Of a stretch of DNA of 64,000 nucleotides, positions 36,100 through 45,090 are shown piece by piece. The translations under genes were made by a program, and so were the position numbers. The stretch is from positions 124,001-188,000 of the forward strand of contig NZ_JAKIKW010000003.1 in the NCBI RefSeq assembly GCF_023283945.1, in the 5' to 3' direction. Under the pieces are notes generated by a model. The model worked only from the letters and a program-made list of their open reading frames with translations, made no database searches and was not told the DNA's origin. The stretch is from Shewanella gelidimarina (GTDB taxonomy: Bacteria; Pseudomonadota; Gammaproteobacteria; Enterobacterales; Shewanellaceae). Positions within the stretch are counted from its first letter, which is position 1. Every line of letters starts with the position of its first letter.

Positions 36100-38502
36100 A
36101 TGAAACCCTACAAACTTGCACTGGCAATCGTCCTGGCGACAATGCCACTGACCAGTGCGAATGCTGCTACTAATACCAACACTATCATTAAGAAAAGCCA
36201 AGCAGCCACAGGTTTCATTAATCTGTTTTATGAGAAAGCCTCTGGCGATCTCTACATGGAAGCCAACAAACTCAACCAACCTTTTTTATTGCTCACCAGT
36301 TTACCCCATGGGGTTGGCTCCAATGATATTGGTCTTGATAGGGGGCAATTAGGCCGTACCCGAATGGTACAGTTTGAACGCCATGGTCCTTACCTTATTC
36401 TTAAACAACTCAACACCGCTTACCGGGCGGACACTGATAATGCTGCCGAGCAACGTGCCGTAAAAGAAGCATTTGCTGAATCTGTTTTATGGCGCGGAAA
36501 ATTGGTCACAGGTAAGCGCAATTTAGTCGCCATAAATGACCTCGTCGTTAACGACCTACATGGTATTAGCGATGTACTAGAGCAGACTAAGCAGGGTAAC
36601 TACCAATTAGACAAAACAAAGTCTTTGATTTTACCTGAAGGGGTTAAGTCATTTGAGCGTAATAGTGATGTGGATGTATTACTGACTTTTAACAGTGCCA
36701 AAGAGGGCAACTATGTTGCGCAGGTAACGCCTGATGCAAAACATATGTCAGTGCGTTTACGTTACTCGTTTATCGCTTTGCCTGAAGAGCAATATCAGGC
36801 GCGTTCTTATCACCCCATGAGCGGTTACTTATCTGATGATTATCTCGATTATGGCACACGTGTCGATCAAGATATTCGTCAACGTTTTCTGCTGCGCCAC
36901 CGATTAGAGAAAGTCACCCCTGGTGCTGCGCCAAGTCAGGTTGTTAAACCTATTACTTATTACCTCGATCCTGGGGTGCCAGAGCCTATTCGCTCTGCAC
37001 TTCTTGAGGGCGCAAGCTGGTGGGAAGATGCCTTTACTGAAGCTGGTTTTATCAATGGCTTTAAAGTTGAGTTATTGCCAGAAGATGCCGACCCACAAGA
37101 TGTACGTTATAACGTTATTCAATGGGTGCATCGCGCTACGCGTGGCTGGTCTTACGGTTCCGCAGTGACTGACCCTCGCACGGGCGAAATCATTAAAGGG
37201 CATGTCACACTGGGTAGCCAGCGAGTACGACAAGACCACCTTATTGCACGAGGTCTTACCGCGGGTTGGGAAGATAGAGTCGCAGCTGATGATGCCGCCA
37301 TGGCGTTGTCACTTGGGAGAATAAGACAGCTTGCGGCCCATGAAGTTGGCCACACGTTAGGGTTAGATCATAACTTTGCCGCATCGAGCAATAACAATGC
37401 CTCAGTGATGGATTATCCACATCCTATGGTCACGATTAACGGTGACAAGATTGATATTTCTCAGCCTTATGATGAAGGTATTGGTGCCTGGGATAAATAT
37501 ACCGTTGCTTATGGTTACGGTGAATACTCAGATCCTGCACAAGAGAAAGCCGCACTCAAGGATATGCGCGCAGAAGTTGAGCGCCAAGGACTTAGATACA
37601 TTGGTGAAGCCGATTCAAGAGGGGCGGGAGCCAGTAATGCTTACGCCAGTCTGTGGGACAACGGCAACGATCCCGTGGCTGAATTGACACGTTTAAGTGC
37701 TGTACGCGCTAAAGCGATACAAGACTTCTCTGCCACTGCACTATTAGCGGAGCAGCCAAAAGGTGAGCTTAGTGATGCTTTTGTGCCGATCTACCTATTA
37801 ACGCGATTCCAAATCACCGCCGCCGCTAAGTTTATCGGTGGCACAGATTACACCTATGGTGACGGAGTGGATGGTAAATCATGGCACTACCTTGCACCTG
37901 CCTTACAGCAGCAAGCATTGCAGGCCATTTTAGCGACCTTAACACCGAGTGAGTTAGCCATTTCTGAGTCTCTGCAGGAGATGCTAGTCCCTAAAGCGGG
38001 CAACTATAGCAATACTCGAGAAAGCTTCCATTCGGGACTCGGTGTGGTCGCGGATCCGTTAGGGATGGCTGAAGTCTTAAGTCGGCATGCACTATCGCAA
38101 ATTTTTGTGCCAGAGCGAATGAATCGCATAAACCAAGCTTATCTTAATGATAAGGAGCAATGGTCGGTGTCAAAAGTGACCGATAAAGTGCTCGCTAAAA
38201 CGGTTTTTGCTGATATGCCGACGGGCCCTGAATTAGGTGTGTGGATGCGAGTCAATGCGGTGACTGTTGATGTGTTATTAGCAGCTTACCACAACGATAA
38301 AACACGACCTGAAGTTAAGGCTCAATTGGCCGAACGTTTAGGCTATATGGTTAAGCAGCTTAAACGAAAAGTAAAGCGTGTCAGTGCCTACGAAGCTGCA
38401 CACTTTGCTTGGTTGCAACATGGCATTGAAAAGGGCCTGAGCGATCCCAAGCTTAAGCTCATTGCTAATCCTTTACCTATGCCACCAGGTTCACCTATTT
38501 AA
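36100..38502 (+). CDS. Secreted zinc-dependent metalloprotease (DUF5117/DUF4953 type)
   Basis: An 800-residue exported protein. The signal peptide is about 1-22 (SANAA). The N-terminal part matches the DUF5117/5118 pattern (FINLFYEKASGDLYMEANKL). The metzincin site HEVGHTLGLDH spans residues 414-424 with a downstream SVMDYPHP Met-turn. Full length for the family. AGGAG precedes the ATG. Periplasmic or secreted peptidase; substrate unknown. Confidence 0.92.
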   Translation: MKPYKLALAIVLATMPLTSANAATNTNTIIKKSQAATGFINLFYEKASGDLYMEANKLNQPFLLLTSLPHGVGSNDIGLDRGQLGRTRMVQFERHGPYLILKQLNTAYRADTDNAAEQRAVKEAFAESVLWRGKLVTGKRNLVAINDLVVNDLHGISDVLEQTKQGNYQLDKTKSLILPEGVKSFERNSDVDVLLTFNSAKEGNYVAQVTPDAKHMSVRLRYSFIALPEEQYQARSYHPMSGYLSDDYLDYGTRVDQDIRQRFLLRHRLEKVTPGAAPSQVVKPITYYLDPGVPEPIRSALLEGASWWEDAFTEAGFINGFKVELLPEDADPQDVRYNVIQWVHRATRGWSYGSAVTDPRTGEIIKGHVTLGSQRVRQDHLIARGLTAGWEDRVAADDAAMALSLGRIRQLAAHEVGHTLGLDHNFAASSNNNASVMDYPHPMVTINGDKIDISQPYDEGIGAWDKYTVAYGYGEYSDPAQEKAALKDMRAEVERQGLRYIGEADSRGAGASNAYASLWDNGNDPVAELTRLSAVRAKAIQDFSATALLAEQPKGELSDAFVPIYLLTRFQITAAAKFIGGTDYTYGDGVDGKSWHYLAPALQQQALQAILATLTPSELAISESLQEMLVPKAGNYSNTRESFHSGLGVVADPLGMAEVLSRHALSQIFVPERMNRINQAYLNDKEQWSVSKVTDKVLAKTVFADMPTGPELGVWMRVNAVTVDVLLAAYHNDKTRPEVKAQLAERLGYMVKQLKRKVKRVSAYEAAHFAWLQHGIEKGLSDPKLKLIANPLPMPPGSPI

Positions 38503-38525
38503 GCGTAATAGCCTTGAAAATAATC

Positions 38526-38557
38526 AAAGCGCTTAGTGAATAACTAAGCGCTTTTTT
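38526..38557 (+). terminator. Terminator of the metalloprotease gene
   Basis: AAAGCGCTTAG / CTAAGCGCTTT stem with a 7-nt loop and TTT tail. Confidence 0.9.
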
Positions 38558-38680
38558 ATTGGCTGCGGAGTGTAATTTCAATCTTTAATAAAAAAATCTA
38601 AATGGAAACTATTGAGCGGATCATCTGTCTACTACTGTGCATTCACGGATCTTAACGATTGAATTTTTAGCAAGGGTAAG

Positions 38681-39115
38681 ATGATTAAAGGGTTAACACA
38701 TTGGGTATTACTCATCTCATTGGTTGGGCAGTTTCTGCTGAGCCCTGCGATGGCGTTGCCTGATATGCTACATACCCTAGATAAAAGCGATATACAGATC
38801 CAACAACGTCTTACTGATACCGGTAAAACATCTTTACAGATAGACCTTTCAAGCACCGCTTCGTCGATTGAAACGCAATATGGTGAACATGGTTATTTGT
38901 CTGATAGTCGTTATATCTATGGTGCTAATTGCGACGATGTGTGCCAAGTCTTAGCGTCGGGTCATTGCACTACTCACGGACATTGTCCGATCGGTTTACA
39001 TTTGTTTACTGATTTGTTTCCCATACAAGACAAGCTCGAAGGTAAGATTTACGAGAGTTCTTGGCCGATAAAAACAGTTACCCTTCATATAGTTAATCCT
39101 CCTCCAATAGCATAG
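38681..39115 (+). CDS. Exported Cys/His-cluster protein, possibly metal-related
   Basis: A 144-residue protein with an N-terminal signal (about 1-25, SPAMALP). A tight cluster CDDVCQVLASGHCTTHGHCP (residues about 87-106) has four Cys and three His, a plausible metal site. It ends VNPPPIA, the same proline-rich C-terminus as small CzcI- or CopL-type proteins and the zinc-locus protein at 17495. This likeness is weak; I do not recognise the family. Confidence 0.6.
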   Translation: MIKGLTHWVLLISLVGQFLLSPAMALPDMLHTLDKSDIQIQQRLTDTGKTSLQIDLSSTASSIETQYGEHGYLSDSRYIYGANCDDVCQVLASGHCTTHGHCPIGLHLFTDLFPIQDKLEGKIYESSWPIKTVTLHIVNPPPIA

Positions 39116-39250
39116 TTGTCTAACATAGTTTTAATTCTTTGTATGTTATATGTATCAAATTGCAAAACTTGTCCTTTTTTTGTTCTCTAAAACAGGTAAA
39201 TAACTTAGACTGTTTGTTAACGAAATAGGCAAAATAGATTGGAGTTGTAT

Positions 39251-39565
39251 ATGAAAATGTTAACCAGCGTAGCCTTATCTGTAATTGTTACTTTATTTTC
39301 TGCATCAGCAATGGCAGAACGACCAGATTTTTCTAAAACATCAGCCGCACGTGCTGATTACGATTTTTCTAAAAATGTTGCCGCAGCAGCGCAACCCAAT
39401 AATATTCAGCGTGGCTCGACTCGGCATGATTTTTCAAAGACGTTAGCAGCGACTAACGCTTATGATTTTTCGAAAAATGCGAAGTCAAAAATTATTCAGC
39501 ATACTCAGCCGACAACGCAGCATGATTTCTCTAAAACGAATGCCGCTAAAGCGTCATGCATGTAA
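39251..39565 (+). CDS. Small exported protein with five DFSK repeats
   Basis: A 104-residue protein. A signal peptide (about 1-22, SAMA) is followed by a low-complexity basic region. The motif DFSK occurs at residues 26, 38, 60, 72 and 92. Members alternate between DFSKT and YDFSKN with a 34-residue period (26 to 60, 38 to 72). GGAG six bases upstream supports ATG 39251 rather than TTG 39239. A strong terminator follows. No family is recognised. Confidence 0.65.
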   Translation: MKMLTSVALSVIVTLFSASAMAERPDFSKTSAARADYDFSKNVAAAAQPNNIQRGSTRHDFSKTLAATNAYDFSKNAKSKIIQHTQPTTQHDFSKTNAAKASCM

Positions 39566-39607
39566 TCGCGATTGGGATTCTGCTTTGTTGAAATCAGCAT
39601 TGTTAAT

Positions 39608-39640
39608 AAAAAAGGGTTACTCAATGAGTAACCCTTTTTT
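39608..39640 (+). terminator. Terminator of the DFSK-repeat gene
   Basis: AAAGGGTTACTCA / TGAGTAACCCTTT near-perfect stem, minimal loop, then a T-run; A-run on the other side allows reverse action. Confidence 0.9.
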
Positions 39641-39667
39641 ATGGGTGAATTTGACTATATCGCACAC

Positions 39668-40012
39668 CTAGTCACTATCTTGGCGGCGCCCTAAACGGTA
39701 AGCATCTGCAATGCCAATAATCCAAGTCACTATAAAGCCAGCGGTGGCAAGGTTAATCCAAATCGCTACATTGCCGACAGGCGCTTGAGTTACTGCGCTA
39801 TATATAGCATCAAGCTGTAATGGGATTTCTCCACTAAAAATCTGCTCCGATATTAACTGTGCTCGTTGATAAGCATGCCAACATAAGTAGGATAAAGAGG
39901 CGATGGTGGTGACTAAAATGAGATTGCCTACCCCACGCTGCTTTAAATAAAAATGGCCTGCACCAGGAAAGATAAATGCCGATAACAAGGCTGCTTTTGT
40001 TGAGGTTTTCAT
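39668..40012 (-). CDS. Small multi-helix membrane protein
   Basis: A 114-residue protein with about three helices. The N-terminal FIFPGAGHFYLKQRGVGNLI resembles the glycine-rich first helix of TM2- or DUF5683-like proteins. The start is taken at ATG 40012 (MKTSTKAALLS); the frame is open to 40033. It lies 37 bp downstream of the exported 40050-40442 gene, so the two are probably one operon. Confidence 0.65.
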   Translation of the reverse strand: MKTSTKAALLSAFIFPGAGHFYLKQRGVGNLILVTTIASLSYLCWHAYQRAQLISEQIFSGEIPLQLDAIYSAVTQAPVGNVAIWINLATAGFIVTWIIGIADAYRLGRRQDSD

Positions 40013-40049
40013 GGTTATACCCATTCGATTCAAGAGGGTTTAGGCGTCT

Positions 40050-40442
40050 TTATTCGAGATCTATACGTCGTAACGCTTGCTGTAAAAATTCAATTTTTTC
40101 TGCTAATGCTGCTTTGTGAGTATGGCGATCTTGGCTGGCATAATATTGGCTTTGCACGCCACTAAGCACCTGTACTAACCAGCCTCTAATCATCACATAA
40201 TAACGCGAGTCTGTGCCGTAGTGAGTAATAATCTCTAATGAGTCGTTAGATGGGTTTTCAAGTGCAGTATTTATCGCTTTCACCATTACGCCAATTGAAT
40301 GCTCTTCACTCTGTTGTTCTAACGGGGGTTTATCATCCACTGTTGTATTGGCAATAGCTTCGCTTGATAAGCAGGTGATAGATAGCAATGCTGCGGTGAT
40401 TACCAGCTTGGAAGGTATTATTCTGAATATTAATGGCTTCAT
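40050..40442 (-). CDS. Exported protein of unknown function
   Basis: A 130-residue protein. A signal peptide (about 1-31) ends near EAIANTT. The mature region is helical and contains one aromatic-rich GTDSRYYVMIRGWL block. A candidate LexA-like site lies 27 bp upstream of the ATG. No family recognised; probably co-transcribed with the membrane-protein gene at 39668. Confidence 0.6.
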   Translation of the reverse strand: MKPLIFRIIPSKLVITAALLSITCLSSEAIANTTVDDKPPLEQQSEEHSIGVMVKAINTALENPSNDSLEIITHYGTDSRYYVMIRGWLVQVLSGVQSQYYASQDRHTHKAALAEKIEFLQQALRRIDLE

Positions 40443-40468
40443 AAGCAGACCATGATAGTAAGCAACAG

Positions 40469-40484
40469 CTGTTTACATTAACAG
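40469..40484. promoter_or_regulatory. LexA-like box (tentative)
   Basis: CTGT-N8-ACAG with an AT-rich centre (TTACATTA), 27 bp upstream of the 40442 start. The flanks differ from the TACTGTATATATATACAGTA consensus, and one such match is expected by chance in 64 kb. Confidence 0.25.
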
Positions 40485-40536
40485 CCTCGTTGACTGATTA
40501 CTCGTAAACTTTTGTTCATCAAGCATCAGAAAGTAT

Positions 40537-40568
40537 TCCGGCTTGACCCACTAATGGGTCAAGCCGGA
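40537..40568. other. 14-bp perfect GC-rich hairpin
   Basis: TCCGGCTTGACCCA / TGGGTCAAGCCGGA with a 4-nt loop, about 70 bp past the RND permease stop. It lacks a T-run, so it may protect or process the efflux mRNA, or be a repeat scar. Confidence 0.6.
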
Positions 40569-40639
40569 GCTGCCGGGAAGCATTTTTGTAGTACTAATTT
40601 AATTGATTTACGGGGTTAATTTAATGCGTTGTAACCTCC

Positions 40640-43600
40640 TTACTTCGCATTTCTATGTGGATAAGGAATGCGGAACATTAAGGTATAAGTGACAGGCAGT
40701 ACGATGAGGGTCAATACTGACGCAAAGCCTAATCCGAAGATGATGGTGATGGCCATTGAACCAAAAAAGGCATCGGATAGCAGTGGCACCATCCCCAGCA
40801 TGGTCGTTATCGCGGCCATCAATACCGGGCGCACGCGGCTGACCGACGAGTCTACAACCGCCTGATATGCCTCTTTACCTTCGCTGAGTTCGAGATTGAT
40901 CTGATCGACCAACACAATGCCATTTTTAATGATCATACCGGTAAGGCTCAATAAGCCCAGTAGTGCCATAAAGCTAAAGGGGGCATCAAAGATCAGTAAG
41001 CCCGATACCACTCCAATCAAAGCGAGAGGCACAGTAAACCAGATCACCAATGGCTGGCGTACAGAGTTAAATAACAACACTGTGATTAAGAACATGGCCA
41101 AATAACCCATAGGTATAGAGCTGAATACCGACACTTGCGCTTCACCGGCGGTTTCAAATTCGCCGCCCCATTCCAATTCATAGCCACTGGGCAGTGGAAT
41201 GGCTTCTATATCAGCCCTGATGTTTCTGAAAACGGAATCGGCGGTCTCGTCGGTTCCATTGATGGGGTCGGCATAGACAGCCAGCATACGTTTTCTATCT
41301 CGGCGCATAATCAGTGGGTTTTCCCACTCGGTAGTGAACTCCGAGACCACTTGATTTACAGGGACAAAGACGTTGTTTTCACTGCTCCAAACTTGCAGTT
41401 TCCACAAGCTGTCGGCGTCGAGTCGCTCTTCTGCAGGAGCTCTGGCAATGATCGGCAACAGGTGGCTATTTTCACGATAAACCCCCACTTGCTTGCCACT
41501 GAAGTTAACCAGCAAGGAGTTATCGAGATCTTGTTTACTGATCCCGGTTTCACGAGCTTGTGCTAAGGCCAGTTGCGGGCGGATTAAGGTCACCTGGTTA
41601 CGCCAGTTATGCCTCACACCAACTGCCGTAGGCTCTGCCTCTAAAATGGCTTCGGCTTGGGTCGCGAGTTGGCGCAGCACTTTTGGATCTTCACCATAGA
41701 AGCGTGCCTCAATCTTAGCGGCTGGGCTAGGGCCATTTTCCATATACTTGAAGCGGTACTCCGCTTCTGGGTATTTAAGGCTTAACTCCTGTTCTAGGGT
41801 GCGCATATACTGATTCAAGCGAGTCAGATCTGTCATCTCTATCAGCAGCTGACCGTAAGCGTTATAGCCTTTCTCGGGCGCATAGGAGAGCACAAATCGT
41901 TGTGCACCTTGACCGATAACACTGGTTAAGTTGACTAGACCGATATCATGGCTTTGTTGCTGTTGCATCAAGTCTTGCTCGATACGGCCGAGTAAGTGTT
42001 CGGTTGCCTTAATATCGGTGCCCTCTGGCATCCACACATCAACAAAGAACATTGGTGTGTTTGAGGCTGGGAAAAATACGTTTTTCACATGGCCAAAGCC
42101 CATGACTGAGGCTATCAGTGCTGTGATAACCAATAGTATGGTCACTGAGCGAAAGCGCATCGCCGTATTTAAACTGCTACGGTATATTTGAAATACCCAA
42201 CCCTTATAAGGGTCATCGCTTTCATCATCGCTGACGACACCGTCTTTGAACATCAGATGACAGAAAAACGGTGTCAATGTCATCGCGGTGATCCAACTGA
42301 TAAACAAAGAGATCAGTAATACTTGGAATAAAGAGACACAGAATTCACCCGTGGCAGTATCAGATAAGCCGATGGGTGCGAAGGCGAGAATAGCAATTAC
42401 TGTCGCGCCAAGCAGTGGCCATTGGCTTTGCTTGACGACTTGTTTCGCGGTTTCTAAGCGAGTGTAACCTCGCTTAATGCCGATGAGAATGCCCTCGGTC
42501 ACCACGATGGCGTTATCGACCAACATACCTAACGCAATGATCAATGCCCCGAGAGAGATGATCTGCAGCTCAATATTGAGCACATTCATCATGATAAAGG
42601 TGCCTAATATGGTCAGTAACAATACCAAGCCCATTAGCAGACCAGCACGTACTCCCATAAATATCAGCAGCACACCGATCACGATGGCAATGGACTCTGC
42701 CAAATTGATTAAGAACCCGCTGACCGTTTGGTCGACCATCTTGCTCTGGTCATAGACTTTAAAGAGCTCAAGACCGATAGGACGTTGGTTATCCAGTTCG
42801 CCCAACCTTTGGTTTATGGCCTCACCCACATCAACAACATTGACGCCGCTAGAAAATGCAATGCCCACCGACAACGCAGACTCGCCGTTACCATGATAGA
42901 GAGTACTTGGCGTTTCATCGTTGGCTTTATAGATCTTAGCAATATCACCTAAATAGATGAGTTTAGTGCTACCTGGCGCGCTAATAAGCAAGCGTTCCAT
43001 CTGTTTAACGTGTTTAAATTCGCCAGTGGGATGTAAGCGGATACGGTTATCACCGACACGGATACTGCCTGCATTGGACACCACATTTTGGCTATTGATC
43101 AGGCTATAGATATAGTCTTGGTCCAGACCGAGTGCATTGAGCTTCTGTGGTGAAATTTCGACCACCACTTGCTCGGTAATATCACCGGCAATATTGACCT
43201 TTTTAACCCCATCGACCAGTACCAGTTCACGCCTGAGAAAGTCAGCATAATTTTGCAGTTCTCGGCTGGTGTAACCATCGCCAGTGATGTTGAGTAAAAT
43301 GCCATACACATCGCCAAAATCATCGATAACCGCTGGGGTCGAGACCCCGGGTGGCAACAAGGCTATGTTGTCATTAACCTTACGGCGAAGTTCATCCCAT
43401 ACTTGCGGCAGTTCATCTGCCCCGTAATGCTCTTCAATTTCCACTTCAATCTGAGATAAGCCCGCACTGTTGACCGACGTTATGTGCTTGACGGCATCGA
43501 GTTGCTGTATGGCATCTTCAAGGACTAAGGTGACCTCTTCCTCTACCTGCTCGGGTGAAGCGCCGGGATATGAGGTGACCACAAGTGCTTGTTTAAGAGT

Positions 43601-43720
43601 GAATTCAGGGAATTCTAGCTGACCTAAGCCAAGAAACGAAATACTGCCCCCCACGAGCAGTAATAGGGCAAACATCCAGCTAATGACTTTATGTTCGATT
43701 GAATATTGAGCAAAATTCAC
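40640..43720 (-). CDS. RND efflux permease
   Basis: A 1026-residue inner-membrane proton antiporter of the AcrB-like RND superfamily. Twelve helices in two halves with large periplasmic loops (PGASPEQVEEEV near the N-terminus; DRKRMLAVYADP in the second half). The TM4 segment reads GMLVDNAIVVTEG, so the AcrB double Asp is Asp-Asn here, as in several RND subgroups. The start is GTG 43720 with AAGGA upstream. The adaptor gene lies 60 bp ahead. No outer-membrane factor is adjacent. Confidence 0.94.
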   Translation of the reverse strand: MNFAQYSIEHKVISWMFALLLLVGGSISFLGLGQLEFPEFTLKQALVVTSYPGASPEQVEEEVTLVLEDAIQQLDAVKHITSVNSAGLSQIEVEIEEHYGADELPQVWDELRRKVNDNIALLPPGVSTPAVIDDFGDVYGILLNITGDGYTSRELQNYADFLRRELVLVDGVKKVNIAGDITEQVVVEISPQKLNALGLDQDYIYSLINSQNVVSNAGSIRVGDNRIRLHPTGEFKHVKQMERLLISAPGSTKLIYLGDIAKIYKANDETPSTLYHGNGESALSVGIAFSSGVNVVDVGEAINQRLGELDNQRPIGLELFKVYDQSKMVDQTVSGFLINLAESIAIVIGVLLIFMGVRAGLLMGLVLLLTILGTFIMMNVLNIELQIISLGALIIALGMLVDNAIVVTEGILIGIKRGYTRLETAKQVVKQSQWPLLGATVIAILAFAPIGLSDTATGEFCVSLFQVLLISLFISWITAMTLTPFFCHLMFKDGVVSDDESDDPYKGWVFQIYRSSLNTAMRFRSVTILLVITALIASVMGFGHVKNVFFPASNTPMFFVDVWMPEGTDIKATEHLLGRIEQDLMQQQQSHDIGLVNLTSVIGQGAQRFVLSYAPEKGYNAYGQLLIEMTDLTRLNQYMRTLEQELSLKYPEAEYRFKYMENGPSPAAKIEARFYGEDPKVLRQLATQAEAILEAEPTAVGVRHNWRNQVTLIRPQLALAQARETGISKQDLDNSLLVNFSGKQVGVYRENSHLLPIIARAPAEERLDADSLWKLQVWSSENNVFVPVNQVVSEFTTEWENPLIMRRDRKRMLAVYADPINGTDETADSVFRNIRADIEAIPLPSGYELEWGGEFETAGEAQVSVFSSIPMGYLAMFLITVLLFNSVRQPLVIWFTVPLALIGVVSGLLIFDAPFSFMALLGLLSLTGMIIKNGIVLVDQINLELSEGKEAYQAVVDSSVSRVRPVLMAAITTMLGMVPLLSDAFFGSMAITIIFGLGFASVLTLIVLPVTYTLMFRIPYPHRNAK

Positions 43721-43779
43721 AGATTAAATCCTTGCAGGCGAAAGAGAAACATAAATGCTAATTCCAGTGTCATCAGGGC

Positions 43780-44859
43780 TTATACGCCACGCTGCCAACG
43801 CAGTGGTTTAACGCTTTGTTCGGCTGATAAGTATTGCACCCCAGCGACCACAAGTTGATCGCCTAGGCTGAGGCCCTCTAAAATTTCAATGCCATGGGTT
43901 GTCACACGGCCGAGAGTGACAATTTGTGGCGTCACACTGCCGGTCTCTGCATGGTAGAGCCAGATGATGTTCTCGCCATCTTGATCGCGCTTCATCACCG
44001 CACTTGCTGGCACCACGGTTTTGCTGAGTTCATTGCCCAGTGATAGGTCCAATGTTAGCTCGGCGCTCATACCGGGAAGGATGTTGATGTTGGTCGGATT
44101 GGGCAGGGTATAGACCACTTCATAGCTTTGAGTGCCTGGGGTGACCTGGGTCGCATGCTCTTTCAAGCTGACCTGATAGCTTTTATCTGACTGAGTGCTA
44201 AAACGCACCTGTGGCTGAAACTTGGCATTGGGATTAAATGCGATAGCCTTGTTCGCCATTGATTCAGGTACCTGAATGACGACATCAATATGATGATTTT
44301 TCTGCAACACTAATACTGACTGATTGGCTTGGATCATCTGGTAATTGTCGATAGATATTTTAGCGACTGTGCCGTCATAAGGTGCAATTAAGCGGGTGTA
44401 ACTTAACTGATCTCGGGCATTGGCTAGGGCTGCAGTGGCAGATTTTAATTGCGCCTTAGCAAGATCGTAATCGGCAGGTGAGATCAGCTGACGGCGAAGT
44501 AATTCACCCTTACGCTTATAATCGGCGGTAGCCAACTCATGATCAGCTTCTCGATTAAGCAAAGTGTTGCGGGCATCTCTGTCATCTAATTGAGCCAGAG
44601 TCGCCCCCTTTTTCACCTGTAGGCCTTCAACCAAATTAAAATCAATTAACTGGCCAGAGACGCGAAAGCTCAAGTCAGCCTGCTTAGTCGCGGCCACTTT
44701 TGCCGGGAATACACGAATAGAAGCGGCATTAATATCGGTGACTTCAAGCAACTTGACTGGACGAACTATTGGCGGTGTAACCTCAATGGATTCCGCGCTG
44801 CAACCCGCTAAAATAGCAGAGATAAGAATAACTGAAACGGGTTTTGGCAAGTGCATCAT
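43780..44859 (-). CDS. RND efflux periplasmic adaptor lipoprotein
   Basis: A 359-residue membrane-fusion protein. N-terminal lipobox ISAILAGC shows it is lipid-anchored. The HlyD-type order is present: barrel-sandwich (VFPAKVAATKQADLSFRVSG), helical hairpin, then YTRLIAPYDGTVAK and a C-terminal domain ending EGLSLGDQLVVAG. It bridges the RND pump and an outer-membrane channel. Start ATG 44859 follows GGAAT. Divergent from the LysR gene with a candidate operator between. Confidence 0.93.
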   Translation of the reverse strand: MMHLPKPVSVILISAILAGCSAESIEVTPPIVRPVKLLEVTDINAASIRVFPAKVAATKQADLSFRVSGQLIDFNLVEGLQVKKGATLAQLDDRDARNTLLNREADHELATADYKRKGELLRRQLISPADYDLAKAQLKSATAALANARDQLSYTRLIAPYDGTVAKISIDNYQMIQANQSVLVLQKNHHIDVVIQVPESMANKAIAFNPNAKFQPQVRFSTQSDKSYQVSLKEHATQVTPGTQSYEVVYTLPNPTNINILPGMSAELTLDLSLGNELSKTVVPASAVMKRDQDGENIIWLYHAETGSVTPQIVTLGRVTTHGIEILEGLSLGDQLVVAGVQYLSAEQSVKPLRWQRGV

Positions 44860-44933
44860 AAAGCGAATTCCGTATAAATGTGACAGGATGTATTAACGAG
44901 GCGCAACGATAACAGTCATTTTGGTTGATGAAA

Positions 44934-44962
44934 ATGGAATTGTATGGAATCATCAGTTCCAT
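44934..44962. promoter_or_regulatory. Candidate LysR operator between efflux and regulator genes
   Basis: ATGGAA at 44934 and 44944, exactly 10 bp apart, and inverted TTCCAT at 44957. The inner pair forms ATGGAA-N7-TTCCAT. It lies between the divergent adaptor (start 44859) and LysR (start 45091) genes. Confidence 0.45.
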
Positions 44963-45090
44963 TAAATGAAACCATAGGCGCTTGATCTCCATTAGAGACT
45001 GTGAGCAAACTAATAGTGGATTTTTATATCTGTTTGAGAGCTATGTATGAGAAGTGCTATTGATGAGAGAGTTGTGGATGAGAAAAACAG

